Positions 9,384 to 17,789 of a DNA stretch of 38,149 nucleotides are shown in pieces (position 1 is the stretch's first letter; the number at the start of each line of letters is the position of its first letter). Position numbers and translations under genes: made by a program. The notes under the pieces were generated by a model. That model did no database searches. It was not told where the DNA came from and worked only from the letters and a program-made list of their open reading frames with translations. Source of the stretch: an uncultured Marinobacter sp. (GTDB lineage: Bacteria > Pseudomonadota > Gammaproteobacteria > Pseudomonadales > Oleiphilaceae); contig CAJXOQ010000013.1 of assembly GCA_913057975.1 (NCBI GenBank), forward strand, positions 1 to 38,149, written 5' to 3'.

Positions 9384-9393
9384 GAACCGCACC

Positions 9394-9582
9394 ATGGATA
9401 AAAAACTGATGGCCCTGCTGGCCTGCCCGGTATGCAAAGGTGACCTGAAGCTGAACGATGCCAAAACCGAACTTGTCTGCTATCAGGATGCGATGGCCTT
9501 TCCGATTCGCGAGGGGATACCGGTGATGCTCGCCGCCGAAGCCCGGACGCTGACGACCGACGAGCGACTCCACAAACGCTGA
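9394..9582 (+). CDS. ycaR: Trm112-family small protein, YcaR-like
   Basis: This is a 62-residue protein of the Trm112p-like (UPF0434/YcaR) family. It keeps the family pattern [10 protein letters not shown] near residues 9-18, LVCY near 28 and [12 protein letters not shown]. In YcaR-type proteins this short zinc-ribbon-like fold is conserved, but the function is not settled. Members regularly lie between lpxK and kdsB, as here, with gaps of 10 and 12 bases, so it is part of this lipopolysaccharide operon. Confidence 0.93.
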   Translation: MDKKLMALLACPVCKGDLKLNDAKTELVCYQDAMAFPIREGIPVMLAAEARTLTTDERLHKR

Positions 9583-9594
9583 CAGGAAGCCTGT

Positions 9595-10395
9595 ATGTCC
9601 TACACCGTCGTTATCCCGGCACGTTATGCCTCCACTCGGTTGCCTGGCAAGCCCTTGGCAGACATTGCCGGCAAGCCGATGATTGAGCATGTCTATGAGC
9701 GGGCGTGTGAAAGTCAGGCTGGTCGTGTGGTGATCGCCACCGATGACGAACGCATCGAGGCCGCCTGTGCCGACTTCGGTGCAGAAGTGGTGATGACCTC
9801 CGCCAACCATGCCAGCGGTACGGACCGTCTGGAAGAGGTGGCCCGAAAGCTGGGGTTTGGCCCGGACAACCGGGTTGTCAATGTTCAGGGGGATGAGCCC
9901 TTGATCCCACCGGAACTGATCGACCAGGTGGCGGAAAACCTCGAAGCCCATCCCGATGCAGCCATCGCCACCCTCTGCGAGCGGATTCCGGACGCAACCA
10001 GTGTGTTCAACCCCAATGTTGTGAAAGTGGTGTTCGATAACCGGGGCATGGCCCACTATTTCAGCCGGGCGCCGATTCCCTGGGCCCGGGATGCGTGGCA
10101 GGGCAATGGCGACACCACCAGCGCCGCGCGGTCGCTACCGGAAGACAGCAATTACTATCGTCACATTGGTATCTACGGCTACCGCGTCAGCCTCCTGCGG
10201 AATTTCGTGACCTGGGCGCCAGCCCCAACCGAAGTCACTGAATCCCTGGAACAGTTGCGGGCACTCTACAATGGCGCCCGCATTCACGTCGAAGAAGCGT
10301 GCCGGATGCCACCTGCGGGCGTGGATACTGTCGAGGATCTCGAGCGTCTGCGGCAAATCATGATTACCAGACAAAAGGGGGCAGGACACCCATGA
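9595..10395 (+). CDS. kdsB: 3-deoxy-manno-octulosonate cytidylyltransferase KdsB
   Basis: KdsB activates KDO with CTP to give CMP-KDO, the sugar donor for the inner core of lipopolysaccharide, in the cytosol. The 266 residues open with the nucleotide-binding motif [16 protein letters not shown] and contain [11 protein letters not shown] and [10 protein letters not shown], all typical of KdsB. The usual family length is about 250. The stop overlaps the next start by four bases (ATGA). Confidence 0.96.
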   Translation: MSYTVVIPARYASTRLPGKPLADIAGKPMIEHVYERACESQAGRVVIATDDERIEAACADFGAEVVMTSANHASGTDRLEEVARKLGFGPDNRVVNVQGDEPLIPPELIDQVAENLEAHPDAAIATLCERIPDATSVFNPNVVKVVFDNRGMAHYFSRAPIPWARDAWQGNGDTTSAARSLPEDSNYYRHIGIYGYRVSLLRNFVTWAPAPTEVTESLEQLRALYNGARIHVEEACRMPPAGVDTVEDLERLRQIMITRQKGAGHP

Positions 10396-10871
10396 ATTCG
10401 GAAGTAAGCGTATTGTTTGTCTGTCTTGGCAACATTTGCCGTTCGCCCAGTGCTGAAGGTGTCTTTCGCCAGGTGGTTCGGCAGTCCGGGTTCGAAGGCC
10501 GGATTGCCATCGATTCCTGCGGTACCGGTGACTGGCATGTGGGCAAGGCCCCGGACGGACGCGCCATGGCCGCCGCGGGCAAGCGCGGAATCGATATCAG
10601 CGATCTCCGGGCCCGCCAGTTCCAGGCGCCGGATCTGGGCCGGTTCGATTACGTGCTGGTGATGGACCGTCAGAATCTCGCGGATGTCAGGGATATCTGG
10701 CAGCGACATGGCGGGACCGAGCCGGCATTGTTTTTGAGATTTGGTCGGTCTGGTGAAGAGGAAGTGCCGGACCCATACTACGGTGGCGATCAGGGTTTCG
10801 AACACGTACTTGACCTGATCACCGAGGCTAGTGAAGGCCTTCTTGATCATATCCGGGAGCGGTTGGTGTGA
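10392..10871 (+). CDS. Low-molecular-weight protein tyrosine phosphatase
   Basis: This is a 159-residue cytosolic phosphatase. The P-loop [14 protein letters not shown] contains the CX5R signature with nucleophile C11 and R17, and the general-acid loop DPYYGG begins at D127. I chose ATG 10392, which overlaps the kdsB stop; the frame extends upstream only within kdsB. The gene is locked between kdsB and murB by four-base overlaps at both ends. Similar enzymes (Wzb, Ptp) control tyrosine kinases of surface polysaccharide export, but no kinase is encoded in this window, so its substrate is unknown. Confidence 0.94.
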   Translation: MNSEVSVLFVCLGNICRSPSAEGVFRQVVRQSGFEGRIAIDSCGTGDWHVGKAPDGRAMAAAGKRGIDISDLRARQFQAPDLGRFDYVLVMDRQNLADVRDIWQRHGGTEPALFLRFGRSGEEEVPDPYYGGDQGFEHVLDLITEASEGLLDHIRERLV

Positions 10872-11902
10872 CCCATTCCGGGGAGATCAGGGAGAACGTG
10901 TCCCTGGGGGCCATGAACAGTCTTGGTATCGAGGCGAGAGCGCGGTACTTTGTGTCGGTAACCTCTGTCAAGGCGCTCCGGAGAGCGCTGGAGTGGGCAT
11001 CGGAAACGTCGGTTGAACCGCTCCTGCTCGGAGGCGGCAGCAATCTGGTGTTTGCCGGCGATTTCCCGGGGCTGGTGATTCGTATCGCCATCGCCCGCCG
11101 GTGCTGGGAGCGGGTAAATGGCGACGAGGCCACATTGGTACTGGGTGCTGGTGAAAACTGGCACGAAAGTGTGTTGTACGCGGCCTCAGCCGGCTACAGG
11201 GGCATCGAAAACCTGGCGCTGATTCCCGGCACCGTCGGGGCAGCACCGGTTCAGAACATCGGGGCTTATGGCACTGAGTTGCAGGACACCCTGGTGGATA
11301 TCCGGGCTCTGGATCGGCACACTGGCAACGAAGTGGTGTTGACCAACAGCCTGTGCCATTTCAGCTATCGCGACAGCGTGTTCAAGCATGAACCCGGGCG
11401 TTACGTCATCACTGAGGTTCGTCTACGGTTGGCCCGCACCCGCCCATTTTCACTGGATTACCGTGACCTCCGCGACTATTTCGATGGGCAGGACCCGAAC
11501 GATCTTGCTCCCCTTGATGTGGCCAATGCCGTCATGGCGGTTCGTCGTCGCAAATTGCCTGATCCGGAACAGCTCCCAAATGCCGGTAGCTTCTTCAAGA
11601 ACCCGGTAGTACCACTGGAAACCTGGGAATCGCTGAAGCAGAAGCATCCGGAGATCGCTGGCTACCCCGGTGATGACAATGCCAAGGTGGCGGCTGCGTG
11701 GCTGATCGACCAGTGTGGCTGGAAGGGGTACCGTAATAGAAGGGTTGGCGTCCATAACCGTCAGGCATTGGTGCTGGTGAACCATTCGAATGGCAGTGGC
11801 CAGGACGTGTTGGCATTGGCCAACCGTATCCGGGAAGATGTTGAAGCCCGCTTCGGTATTGCGCTGGAAATGGAGCCGGGCGTGATCGGTTCATGCCCAT
11901 AG
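10868..11902 (+). CDS. murB: UDP-N-acetylenolpyruvoylglucosamine reductase MurB
   Basis: MurB uses NADPH and FAD to reduce enolpyruvyl-UDP-GlcNAc to UDP-MurNAc, the second committed step of peptidoglycan precursor synthesis. The 344 residues match the longer type I enzyme of E. coli. The FAD-binding part includes LLLGGGSNLVF and NIGAYGTEL. The catalytic serine lies in NAGSFFKNP (S241). Start GTG 10868 overlaps the phosphatase stop (GTGTGA); ATG 10913 (MNSLGIEARARYF) is an alternative. The stop codon lies inside a large hairpin shared with proS. Confidence 0.95.
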   Translation: MTHSGEIRENVSLGAMNSLGIEARARYFVSVTSVKALRRALEWASETSVEPLLLGGGSNLVFAGDFPGLVIRIAIARRCWERVNGDEATLVLGAGENWHESVLYAASAGYRGIENLALIPGTVGAAPVQNIGAYGTELQDTLVDIRALDRHTGNEVVLTNSLCHFSYRDSVFKHEPGRYVITEVRLRLARTRPFSLDYRDLRDYFDGQDPNDLAPLDVANAVMAVRRRKLPDPEQLPNAGSFFKNPVVPLETWESLKQKHPEIAGYPGDDNAKVAAAWLIDQCGWKGYRNRRVGVHNRQALVLVNHSNGSGQDVLALANRIREDVEARFGIALEMEPGVIGSCP

Positions 11903-11923
11903 GGCAGGCCTGAACCGATCACG
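11881..11923. terminator. Bidirectional hairpin between convergent murB and proS
   Basis: A perfect 13-base inverted repeat (CGTGATCGGTTCA at 11881-11893 and its complement at 11911-11923) encloses a second small hairpin (TGCCC ATA GGGCA, 11894-11906). The murB stop codon is within the inner part. No run of T follows on either strand, so it is not a textbook intrinsic terminator. Its position between two convergent genes suggests it ends or protects both transcripts. Confidence 0.7.
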
Positions 11924-11939
11924 CTCGTTGCGTGCTGAC

Positions 11940-13673
11940 CTAAAGGCCGTTGCGCGGGGAGGCACTGATCAGGAAGGGGAGTGCCTCGGCCAGCGGAATA
12001 TCCTGCTTGTCTTCGTCACGGCGGCCCTTGTATTCCAGGGTTTCTGCCGCCAGGCCCCGCTCGGACACCACGAACCGGTGAGGAATGCCGATCAACTCCA
12101 TATCCGCGAACTTCACGCCCGGTCGTTCTTTCCGGTCATCCAGAAGAACATCAAAACCAGCCTGGCGAAGCTGCTCATAGAGCTTTTCGCCGGCAGCCAT
12201 CACCGCCGGGGATTTTTGGCCGTTCAGTGTCACGATGGCCACCTCAAACGGGGCAATGGCATCGGGCCAGATGATGCCCTTATCGTCGTGGTTCTGCTCA
12301 ATAGACGAGGCGACAATCCGGGAGACACCGATACCGTAGCAGCCCATTTCCAGGGTGGCGCTTTTGCCGTTTTCATCCAGTACCGTGGCGTTCATTGCCT
12401 TACTGTATTTGTTGCCCAGCTTGAAAATGTGGCCAACTTCGATGCCGCGCCGGATTTCCAGGGTGCCCTTGCCGTCCGGGCTGGGATCGCCCTCGACCAC
12501 ATCGCGCAGGTCTTCCACGCGGGCCAGTGCTACATCCCGCTCCCAGTTCACACCGGTCAGGTGGTAGCCTTCCTTGTTGGCGCCGCAGACAAAGTCCACC
12601 ATGTGCGCCGCACTGCGATCGACAATGACGGGCACCGGCAGGGCCACGGGGCCGATGGAGCCGGCCTTGCAGCCGACCATCTGTTCGATTTCCTCGTCGG
12701 TGGCCATGGTCAACGGTTCAGCGACACCGGGCAGGTTTTCTGCCTTGATTTCATTAAGGGTGTGATCTCCCCGCAGAATCAGGGCAATCAAACCACTGTG
12801 GCCGTTGTCGTCTTCTTCGGCCTTGACCAGCAAGGTCTTGGCGCAGCGACTGGCGTCTACCTTCAGGAACGTGGCAACGGCCTCTATGGTCCGTTGCTCT
12901 GGTGTGGCCACCTCCGCCATTTCTTCGGAAGGCGATGAGCGGTCTCCGGCAGGCGCAACGGCTTCGGCTTTCTCAATGTTGGCGGCATAGTCGCTGTCGG
13001 TGCTGAACACAATGGCGTCCTCACCGGATGAGGCCAACACATGGAATTCGTGGGACGCGCTTCCGCCGATAGCGCCTGAGTCCGCCTCGACGGGGCGGTA
13101 ATCCAGACCCAGTCGATTAAAGATGGCGCAGTAGGTGCTATGCATGACCTGATACGTGTCGTTCAATGATTCCGCATTCACATGGAACGAGTAAGCGTCC
13201 TTCATGATGAATTCCCGCGCACGCATCACGCCGAACCGGGGACGTCGTTCATCGCGGAACTTGGTCTGGATCTGGTAGAAATTCGCGGGCAATTCCTTGT
13301 AGCTTTTCAGCTCGTTGCGGATCAGATCGGTGATGACCTCCTCGTGGGTGGGCCCGAAGCAGAAATCGCGACCATGGCGGTCGTTCATCCGCAGTAGTTC
13401 ACCGCCATACTGTTCCCAGCGCCCGGACTCCTGCCACAGCTCCGCCGGCTGCACCGCGGGCATCAGGACTTCCTGTGCGCCACTCTTGTCCATTTCCTCG
13501 CGCACGATGCGTTCAACCTTGCGAAGCACCCTCAATCCCATTGGCAGCCAGGAGTAGAGGCCGGAGGCCAGTTTTCGGATCATTCCTGCCCGGAGCATCA
13601 TTTGATGGCTGATGATCTCGGCATCGGCAGGCGTTTCTTTTTGGGTGGCAATCAGGTAGCGGCTTGCTCGCAT
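11940..13673 (-). CDS. proS: Prolyl-tRNA synthetase
   Basis: This class II aminoacyl-tRNA synthetase charges tRNA-Pro. The 577 residues are the long bacterial form: catalytic motifs with [12 protein letters not shown] and [26 protein letters not shown] split around the site, an inserted editing domain (about 225-400, with [11 protein letters not shown]) that hydrolyses Ala-tRNA-Pro, motif 3 with [12 protein letters not shown], and a C-terminal anticodon-binding domain. The start [19 protein letters not shown] is the family's usual N-terminus. It is convergent with murB and divergent from a thioesterase gene, with 108 bases between the starts. Confidence 0.96.
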   Translation of the reverse strand: MRASRYLIATQKETPADAEIISHQMMLRAGMIRKLASGLYSWLPMGLRVLRKVERIVREEMDKSGAQEVLMPAVQPAELWQESGRWEQYGGELLRMNDRHGRDFCFGPTHEEVITDLIRNELKSYKELPANFYQIQTKFRDERRPRFGVMRAREFIMKDAYSFHVNAESLNDTYQVMHSTYCAIFNRLGLDYRPVEADSGAIGGSASHEFHVLASSGEDAIVFSTDSDYAANIEKAEAVAPAGDRSSPSEEMAEVATPEQRTIEAVATFLKVDASRCAKTLLVKAEEDDNGHSGLIALILRGDHTLNEIKAENLPGVAEPLTMATDEEIEQMVGCKAGSIGPVALPVPVIVDRSAAHMVDFVCGANKEGYHLTGVNWERDVALARVEDLRDVVEGDPSPDGKGTLEIRRGIEVGHIFKLGNKYSKAMNATVLDENGKSATLEMGCYGIGVSRIVASSIEQNHDDKGIIWPDAIAPFEVAIVTLNGQKSPAVMAAGEKLYEQLRQAGFDVLLDDRKERPGVKFADMELIGIPHRFVVSERGLAAETLEYKGRRDEDKQDIPLAEALPFLISASPRNGL

Positions 13674-13781
13674 TGTGTTATCCGTAAGCAGTTGAGAAAG
13701 GGTTCTTTATTTATCCTGTCGTGCTCGCTATTGTACGGAGCGATTACCACGAGGTACAGATGGACATTGGGAGAGCAGCGA

Positions 13782-14210
13782 ATGACACTGACCGCAGTAG
13801 AAGTCGAGGCCGTTATCCGGGCCGGTGTGCCCATGGCCGAGGATATCGGATTTACCGTCGACGAGGCGCGTGAGGACGGGTTTGCCCGCACCCGCCTGGT
13901 GTTCTCGGAACGCCTGATTCGCCCCGGTGGTACGCTGTCTGGGCCGGTGCAAATGGCCCTGGCGGATGCGTCCATGTATGCGGCGGTGATGGCCGCCATT
14001 GGCCAGGTTGAAATGGCGGTGACCAGCAACCTGTCGATCAATTTTCTGCATAAGCCGGCACCGGACGACCTGATCGGGGAGGCGAGGGTTCTGCGGATGG
14101 GACGCCGCCTTGCTTTTTGCGAAGTGCGCTTGCTCTCAGGGCAGGCAAACGAGGAGAAACTGGTCGCCCATGTAACGGGCAGCTATGCTTTACCGTATAA
14201 CCGCAACTGA
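13782..14210 (+). CDS. PaaI-like hotdog-fold thioesterase
   Basis: This 142-residue protein has the hotdog thioesterase pattern. A GGTLSGPVQMALADASMY helix replaces the HGG motif region of PaaI enzymes, followed by TSNLSINFLHKPAPDDLIGEARVLRMGRRLAFCEVRL. It probably hydrolyses an acyl-CoA, but the substrate cannot be told. I chose ATG 13782 (MTLTAVEVEA), preceded by GGGAGAG. The frame continues upstream into proS DNA, where it has no such sequence. The TetR gene starts 10 bases after the stop, so the two are probably co-transcribed. Confidence 0.85.
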   Translation: MTLTAVEVEAVIRAGVPMAEDIGFTVDEAREDGFARTRLVFSERLIRPGGTLSGPVQMALADASMYAAVMAAIGQVEMAVTSNLSINFLHKPAPDDLIGEARVLRMGRRLAFCEVRLLSGQANEEKLVAHVTGSYALPYNRN

Positions 14211-14220
14211 AGCAGGAGAT

Positions 14221-14835
14221 ATGACCGAAGAAACCGTGGATATCACGCCTCGTCGTCAGCCCGTTCAGGCCAGAAGCCGAGAGCGCGTGAATAGCATTCT
14301 CAGCCATGCGGCAGCGATTTTCCACGAGGTGGGTGTCGACGCCACCAGTATGTCCGCAATTGCCCGTCAGTCAGGCATGTCTCTCGCCTCCCTCTACCGT
14401 TACTTTCCCAACAAGGCTGCCATCGTAAAGGCCATTGCAGAAGGGCATGTTGAGCGCATGGAGACGGCGTTGAGGGAGCGCCTCGAGACCCTGGAACTGG
14501 TGGATGCCGTGGACGTTCTGATCGACCTGTTCTATGAGTTTTATCGCACCGAACCGGCCTATTCCGTGATCTGGAGCGGGGTGGAATCGATGCCCGAATT
14601 GCGGGACCTGGATATCCGCGAGCTATACAGCCATGCCCGTGACCTTGATAACCGCTTGCAGGATGTCTGTCCCCGCATTCCGGAAGATCGTCGCTGGACG
14701 GCGAGCCTGATGTTGCCCCGCTCGGCCGGAACCGTTCTCAGGCTGGCGGCGACCCTGCCGGACGATCAGGCCCGTTCGATGGTGAGTGAACTCAAGTGCA
14801 TGGCTCGGGCCTATCTGGCTGAGCTCATCCGTTAG
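14221..14835 (+). CDS. TetR/AcrR family transcriptional regulator
   Basis: This is a 204-residue DNA-binding regulator. The N-terminal helix-turn-helix (about 42-62) reads TSMSAIARQSGMSLASLYRYF, followed by PNKAAIVKAI, the classic TetR pattern. The C-terminal ligand domain is not recognisable by eye. ATG 14221 has AGGAG six bases upstream. It follows the thioesterase gene closely, which suggests the regulator responds to a fatty or aromatic acyl compound, but that is only inference. Its stop is four bases from the end of the convergent Lrp-type gene. Confidence 0.9.
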   Translation: MTEETVDITPRRQPVQARSRERVNSILSHAAAIFHEVGVDATSMSAIARQSGMSLASLYRYFPNKAAIVKAIAEGHVERMETALRERLETLELVDAVDVLIDLFYEFYRTEPAYSVIWSGVESMPELRDLDIRELYSHARDLDNRLQDVCPRIPEDRRWTASLMLPRSAGTVLRLAATLPDDQARSMVSELKCMARAYLAELIR

Positions 14836-14839
14836 CGAG

Positions 14840-15337
14840 TCAGGACAGATACCCCAGAGGCAGGGCCGTGCTGTCAATCACCCGCCTCAACACAAAGCTG
14901 GAGTGAACACCACTGACGCCCTGGATGCGGGTGATGCGATTTAGCAGAAAGTGGTGATAGTGATCCATATCCGGCACCACCACCTTGAGCATGTAATCGG
15001 CATCCTGGCCAGTAATCAGGTAGCACTCCTGAACTTCCGGGTATTCACCCACTTGCCGCTCGAACGCTGCGAAGCGCTCTGGTGTGTGCCGGTCCATGCC
15101 AATGAGTATGATCGCTGTAAGGGATAATCCCAGTTTTTTGTGATCAAGGATCGTTACCTTCCGGACAATAACTCCGGCGTCTTCCAGGGCGCGTACCCTC
15201 CGCAGACAAGGGGAGGGCGATAGACCAACCTTGTCCGCCAGTTCCTGGTTCGTCAGTGAACCATCCTGCTGCAACTGCTCGAGGATATTGCGGTCAATCT
15301 TGTCGATTTTAATAAGCGACTTGTCAGATGTTGACAT
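14840..15337 (-). CDS. Lrp/AsnC family transcriptional regulator
   Basis: This is a 165-residue leucine-responsive type regulator. The N-terminal winged helix-turn-helix (about 28-50, SLTNQELADKVGLSPSPCLRRV) is followed by a RAM effector domain (about 75-155, with TGQDADYMLKVVV). ATG 15337 is chosen for GAGGGTGG upstream; the frame extends 153 bases further but covers the intergenic region. It is divergent from leuA, so regulation of leuA by leucine or another amino acid is plausible. An AATATT-rich palindrome lies 19 bases upstream of its start. Confidence 0.93.
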   Translation of the reverse strand: MSTSDKSLIKIDKIDRNILEQLQQDGSLTNQELADKVGLSPSPCLRRVRALEDAGVIVRKVTILDHKKLGLSLTAIILIGMDRHTPERFAAFERQVGEYPEVQECYLITGQDADYMLKVVVPDMDHYHHFLLNRITRIQGVSGVHSSFVLRRVIDSTALPLGYLS

Positions 15338-15355
15338 AAAATTCCACCCTCGATG

Positions 15356-15371
15356 AATATTCTGAAATATT
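15356..15371. promoter_or_regulatory. Candidate Lrp-type operator (AATATT repeat)
   Basis: AATATT CTGA AATATT is an inverted repeat, because each half is self-complementary. It lies in the 146-base region between the Lrp-type gene and leuA. AT-rich palindromes of this size are typical Lrp/AsnC sites, so autoregulation is likely, and the site may also act on leuA. No binding evidence is available. Confidence 0.45.
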
Positions 15372-15483
15372 ATGCCTATTCTGTCTGTCTTGAGGGAAAG
15401 AAAGCAATCATTTTCCCCATGTGACGCGTTATCCTGATACACAGTCGATGAATTCCCCATGAGAACAGCAAGGAAACACCCCA

Positions 15484-17184
15484 ATGGCATTTGATCATCG
15501 TAAATACGTTGCGTTTACGCCGGTGGCGAAAACCGATCGTCGCTGGCCGGACAAAGTCATCACCACCGCTCCGCGTTTTTGTGCGGTGGATCTTCGGGAT
15601 GGTAATCAGGCGCTGGTAAAGCCGATGTCAGTAGCCCAGAAGCAGCGGATGTTTGATTTGCTGGTAAAGCTGGGGTTCAAGGAAATTGAGATTGGCTTTC
15701 CCGCGGCGAGCCAGCCGGATTTTGACTTCTGTCGCAAGCTTATTGAGGAAGATCGCATTCCCGATGATGTGCACATTCAGGTGCTGACCCAGGCACGGCC
15801 GGAATTGATTGAGCGGACCTACGACGCCCTTAAGGGAGCCCGCAAGGCCATCGTGCATGTGTACAACTCAACGTCGACGGTTCAGCGGGAACAGGTATTC
15901 GGCATGGACCGTGAAGGCGTGAAAGATATCGCGGTCAATGGCGCGCGAGTCGTCAAGAAAAATGCCGCCAAGTACCCGGACACCGAGTGGACTTTCCAGT
16001 ATTCGCCGGAGAGCTTCACGGGAACGGAGCTGGATTACGCTGCGGACGTGATCGATGCCGTAAACGACGTATGGCGCCCGGACCAGGGCCAGCCGGTAGT
16101 GATCAATCTGCCAGCCACGGTTGAGATGGCGACCCCGAATGTATTTGCGGATCAGATCGAGTGGATCTGCGATAACGTCCGGTATCGCGAGCACATCAGT
16201 ATCAGTGTTCACACCCACAACGATCGTGGCTGTGCCGTGGCGGCGGCGGAGTTGGCGGTCATGGCCGGTGCCGACCGGGTAGAAGGCACGCTGATGGGCA
16301 ATGGTGAGCGCACGGGGAATATGGATCTGGTCACCATGGCGATGAACCTGTACTCGCAGGGCGTGGATCCGACACTGGACCTGTCGGGAATGGCCGAGAT
16401 TACCGATGTGGTTGAAGCCTGTACTGAGATTTCCACCCATCCGCGTCACCCCTACGCCGGTGAGCTTGTGTTTACCGCCTTCTCTGGCAGCCACCAGGAT
16501 GCCATCCGTAAATGCCTGGCTCGCCGAACTGAAGGCGAAAGCTGGCATGTGGCGTACCTGCCCATCGATCCTCACGACCTCGGTCGCCGTTATGAGGAAG
16601 TGGTTCGCATCAACAGCCAGTCTGGCAAGGGCGGGGTGGCTTATGTCCTGGAGCGCGATTACAACATCAGCCTGCCACGGTGGTTGCAGATCGAGTTCAG
16701 TAAGCTGGTGCAGCGTGAGGCCGAAACCAATGGCGGTGAGATTGACTCACTGACGATTCATCGGTTGTTCGAAGATCGTTACCTGAAGGTGGCCAAAGCC
16801 TGGGAGTTGAGATCCTATGACCTTCACCGGGATGATGAGGGCGTCAATGCCGTCGTGAGTATTGGCGCTGAAACCGGCCCGATCACTCTCAAAGGTCATG
16901 GCCTTGGAGCGGTTGAGGCCGTGTCGGCGGCGCTGGAGGCGGAGTACGACGTAACCCTGGCGGTGGAAGCCTACGATGAATTTGCATTGGGTGAAGGTAC
17001 CAACGCCAATGCACTGGCCTGTATCCGTGTGACTGTGGACGGACAGCATTGCAGTGCGGCCGCTCTGGCCGAAGATACGACTTCGGCTACCTTGCAGGCG
17101 CTGTTTTCAGCGATTTCCCAGGTGGTTGAGGCCGGTCGTCGGGATGGGGCCGCCAATAAGGCGTCGGCGGAAGCGGGTGCCTGA
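15484..17184 (+). CDS. leuA: 2-isopropylmalate synthase LeuA
   Basis: LeuA condenses acetyl-CoA with 2-oxoisovalerate, the first committed step of leucine synthesis. The 566 residues have the HMGL-like TIM barrel, with the metal and substrate motifs RDGNQAL (near 39-45) and SVHTHNDRG (near 240-248), and then the LeuA dimer/regulatory domain that binds leucine for feedback inhibition. The N-terminus (FDHRKYVAFTPVAKTDRRWPDK) marks the type found in Pseudomonas and actinobacteria rather than the E. coli type. It starts at ATG 15484 with AAGGA eight bases upstream. It is divergent from an Lrp-type regulator. No leucine-rich leader peptide is present upstream. Confidence 0.96.
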   Translation: MAFDHRKYVAFTPVAKTDRRWPDKVITTAPRFCAVDLRDGNQALVKPMSVAQKQRMFDLLVKLGFKEIEIGFPAASQPDFDFCRKLIEEDRIPDDVHIQVLTQARPELIERTYDALKGARKAIVHVYNSTSTVQREQVFGMDREGVKDIAVNGARVVKKNAAKYPDTEWTFQYSPESFTGTELDYAADVIDAVNDVWRPDQGQPVVINLPATVEMATPNVFADQIEWICDNVRYREHISISVHTHNDRGCAVAAAELAVMAGADRVEGTLMGNGERTGNMDLVTMAMNLYSQGVDPTLDLSGMAEITDVVEACTEISTHPRHPYAGELVFTAFSGSHQDAIRKCLARRTEGESWHVAYLPIDPHDLGRRYEEVVRINSQSGKGGVAYVLERDYNISLPRWLQIEFSKLVQREAETNGGEIDSLTIHRLFEDRYLKVAKAWELRSYDLHRDDEGVNAVVSIGAETGPITLKGHGLGAVEAVSAALEAEYDVTLAVEAYDEFALGEGTNANALACIRVTVDGQHCSAAALAEDTTSATLQALFSAISQVVEAGRRDGAANKASAEAGA

Positions 17185-17188
17185 AAAA

Positions 17189-17216
17189 GAAAGAGCCGGC
17201 GAATGCCGGCTCTTTC
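17189..17216. terminator. Bidirectional intrinsic terminator between leuA and the cold-shock gene
   Basis: The stem GAAAGAGCCGGC pairs perfectly over 12 bases with 17205-17216 around a GAAT loop. On the minus strand it is followed by CTTTTT, so it is a good terminator for the cold-shock gene, which ends 46 bases before it. For leuA, whose stop is five bases before, the stem itself ends in CTCTTTC, so it can act in both directions. Confidence 0.88.
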
Positions 17217-17261
17217 GGATTCCCTGTGCCCGTGAGGGGCATAGGGCGGGGTCGCGTAACC

Positions 17262-17471
17262 TCAGACCGGGGTTACGTTTTCCGCCTGGGGACCTTTCGG
17301 GCCCTGAGTCACGGTAAACTGCACCTGTTGACCTTCGGTCAGGGTGCGGAAGCCGCTTGCGTTGATTGCACTATAGTGAACGAAAACGTCACTGCCACCG
17401 TCCTGGGCGATAAAGCCAAAGCCCTTGGACTCGTTAAACCACTTTACGTGGCCTGTTTTTGTATCTGACAT
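17262..17471 (-). CDS. Cold-shock protein, CspA family
   Basis: This 69-residue single-domain RNA/DNA-binding protein melts secondary structure in mRNA. RNP1 is KGFGFI (near 16-21) and RNP2 is VFVHYS (near 29-34). The usual aromatic surface residues W11, F18, F20 and F30-type positions are kept, with Y in place of the more common F in FVHFS. AGGAAAG lies five bases before ATG 17471. A strong sigma-70-like promoter at 17642-17669 predicts a leader of about 165 bases, as in cold-induced csp messages. An intrinsic terminator follows. Confidence 0.95.
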   Translation of the reverse strand: MSDTKTGHVKWFNESKGFGFIAQDGGSDVFVHYSAINASGFRTLTEGQQVQFTVTQGPKGPQAENVTPV

Positions 17472-17641
17472 TGATCTTTCCTGTATTTCTGAAATTTTGC
17501 CCTCACGGGACCATCGGTATCCAGTCGGAGTACCGGCGCTGTAAAAATTCAGAAAGTACTGAGGAAAGGGGCAACGAAGAGCACTGCGGCAGGACGTTGA
17601 AACGCATTCACCAAATACCGCTGTATTTTCACAGCAATTTC

Positions 17642-17669
17642 AGTATAGACCGAGTTGGGAAGGCGTCAA
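17642..17669 (-). promoter_or_regulatory. Sigma-70 type promoter of the cold-shock gene
   Basis: On the minus strand TTGACG (17669-17664) and TATACT (17647-17642) are separated by 16 bases. Each matches its consensus hexamer at five of six positions. Transcription would start near 17635, giving a leader of about 165 bases before the ATG at 17471. Confidence 0.75.
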
Positions 17670-17731
17670 CGCTTTTTCTAGCACTTTATCTAAGTTTTTT
17701 AAACCGCAAAAACAACGAGTTGTCATAAACT

Positions 17732-17779
17732 CGTCACCAAACGGGCGCACCGCTGTGGCGCAGGTTCCGATTGGTGACG
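17732..17779 (-). terminator. Inverted repeat downstream of the propionyl-CoA synthetase-like gene
   Basis: CGTCACCAA (17732-17740) is exactly complementary to 17771-17779, with an inner GC-rich small stem. Read on the minus strand it follows the stop codon at 17790 by 11 bases, and GTTGTTTTTG comes about 18 bases later. It is a possible terminator, weaker than the others in this window. Confidence 0.4.
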
Positions 17780-17789
17780 GGTCCGGTGG

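Larger units (their letters stand above)
17472..17789 (-). other. Intergenic region with the cold-shock gene leader and promoter
   Basis: These 318 bases between the propionyl-CoA synthetase-like gene and the cold-shock gene hold no credible coding sequence. Reading on the minus strand they contain an inverted repeat near the end of the upstream gene (17732-17779), the promoter (17642-17669), and a long transcribed leader down to the ATG. A + strand frame of 89 codons here is antisense to the leader and has no support. Confidence 0.75.

Noticed and set aside
11928..12938. 336-codon + strand frame
   Set aside because: Antisense shadow of proS, which has all its class II motifs.
15459..15494. 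Small frame (MRTARKHPNGI) overlapping the leuA start, considered as a leucine leader peptide
   Set aside because: It contains no leucine codons, and no terminator follows, so it is not a leu attenuator.
17459..17728. 89-codon + strand frame in the cold-shock gene leader
   Set aside because: No recognisable protein features or ribosome site; it lies opposite the transcribed leader and promoter.
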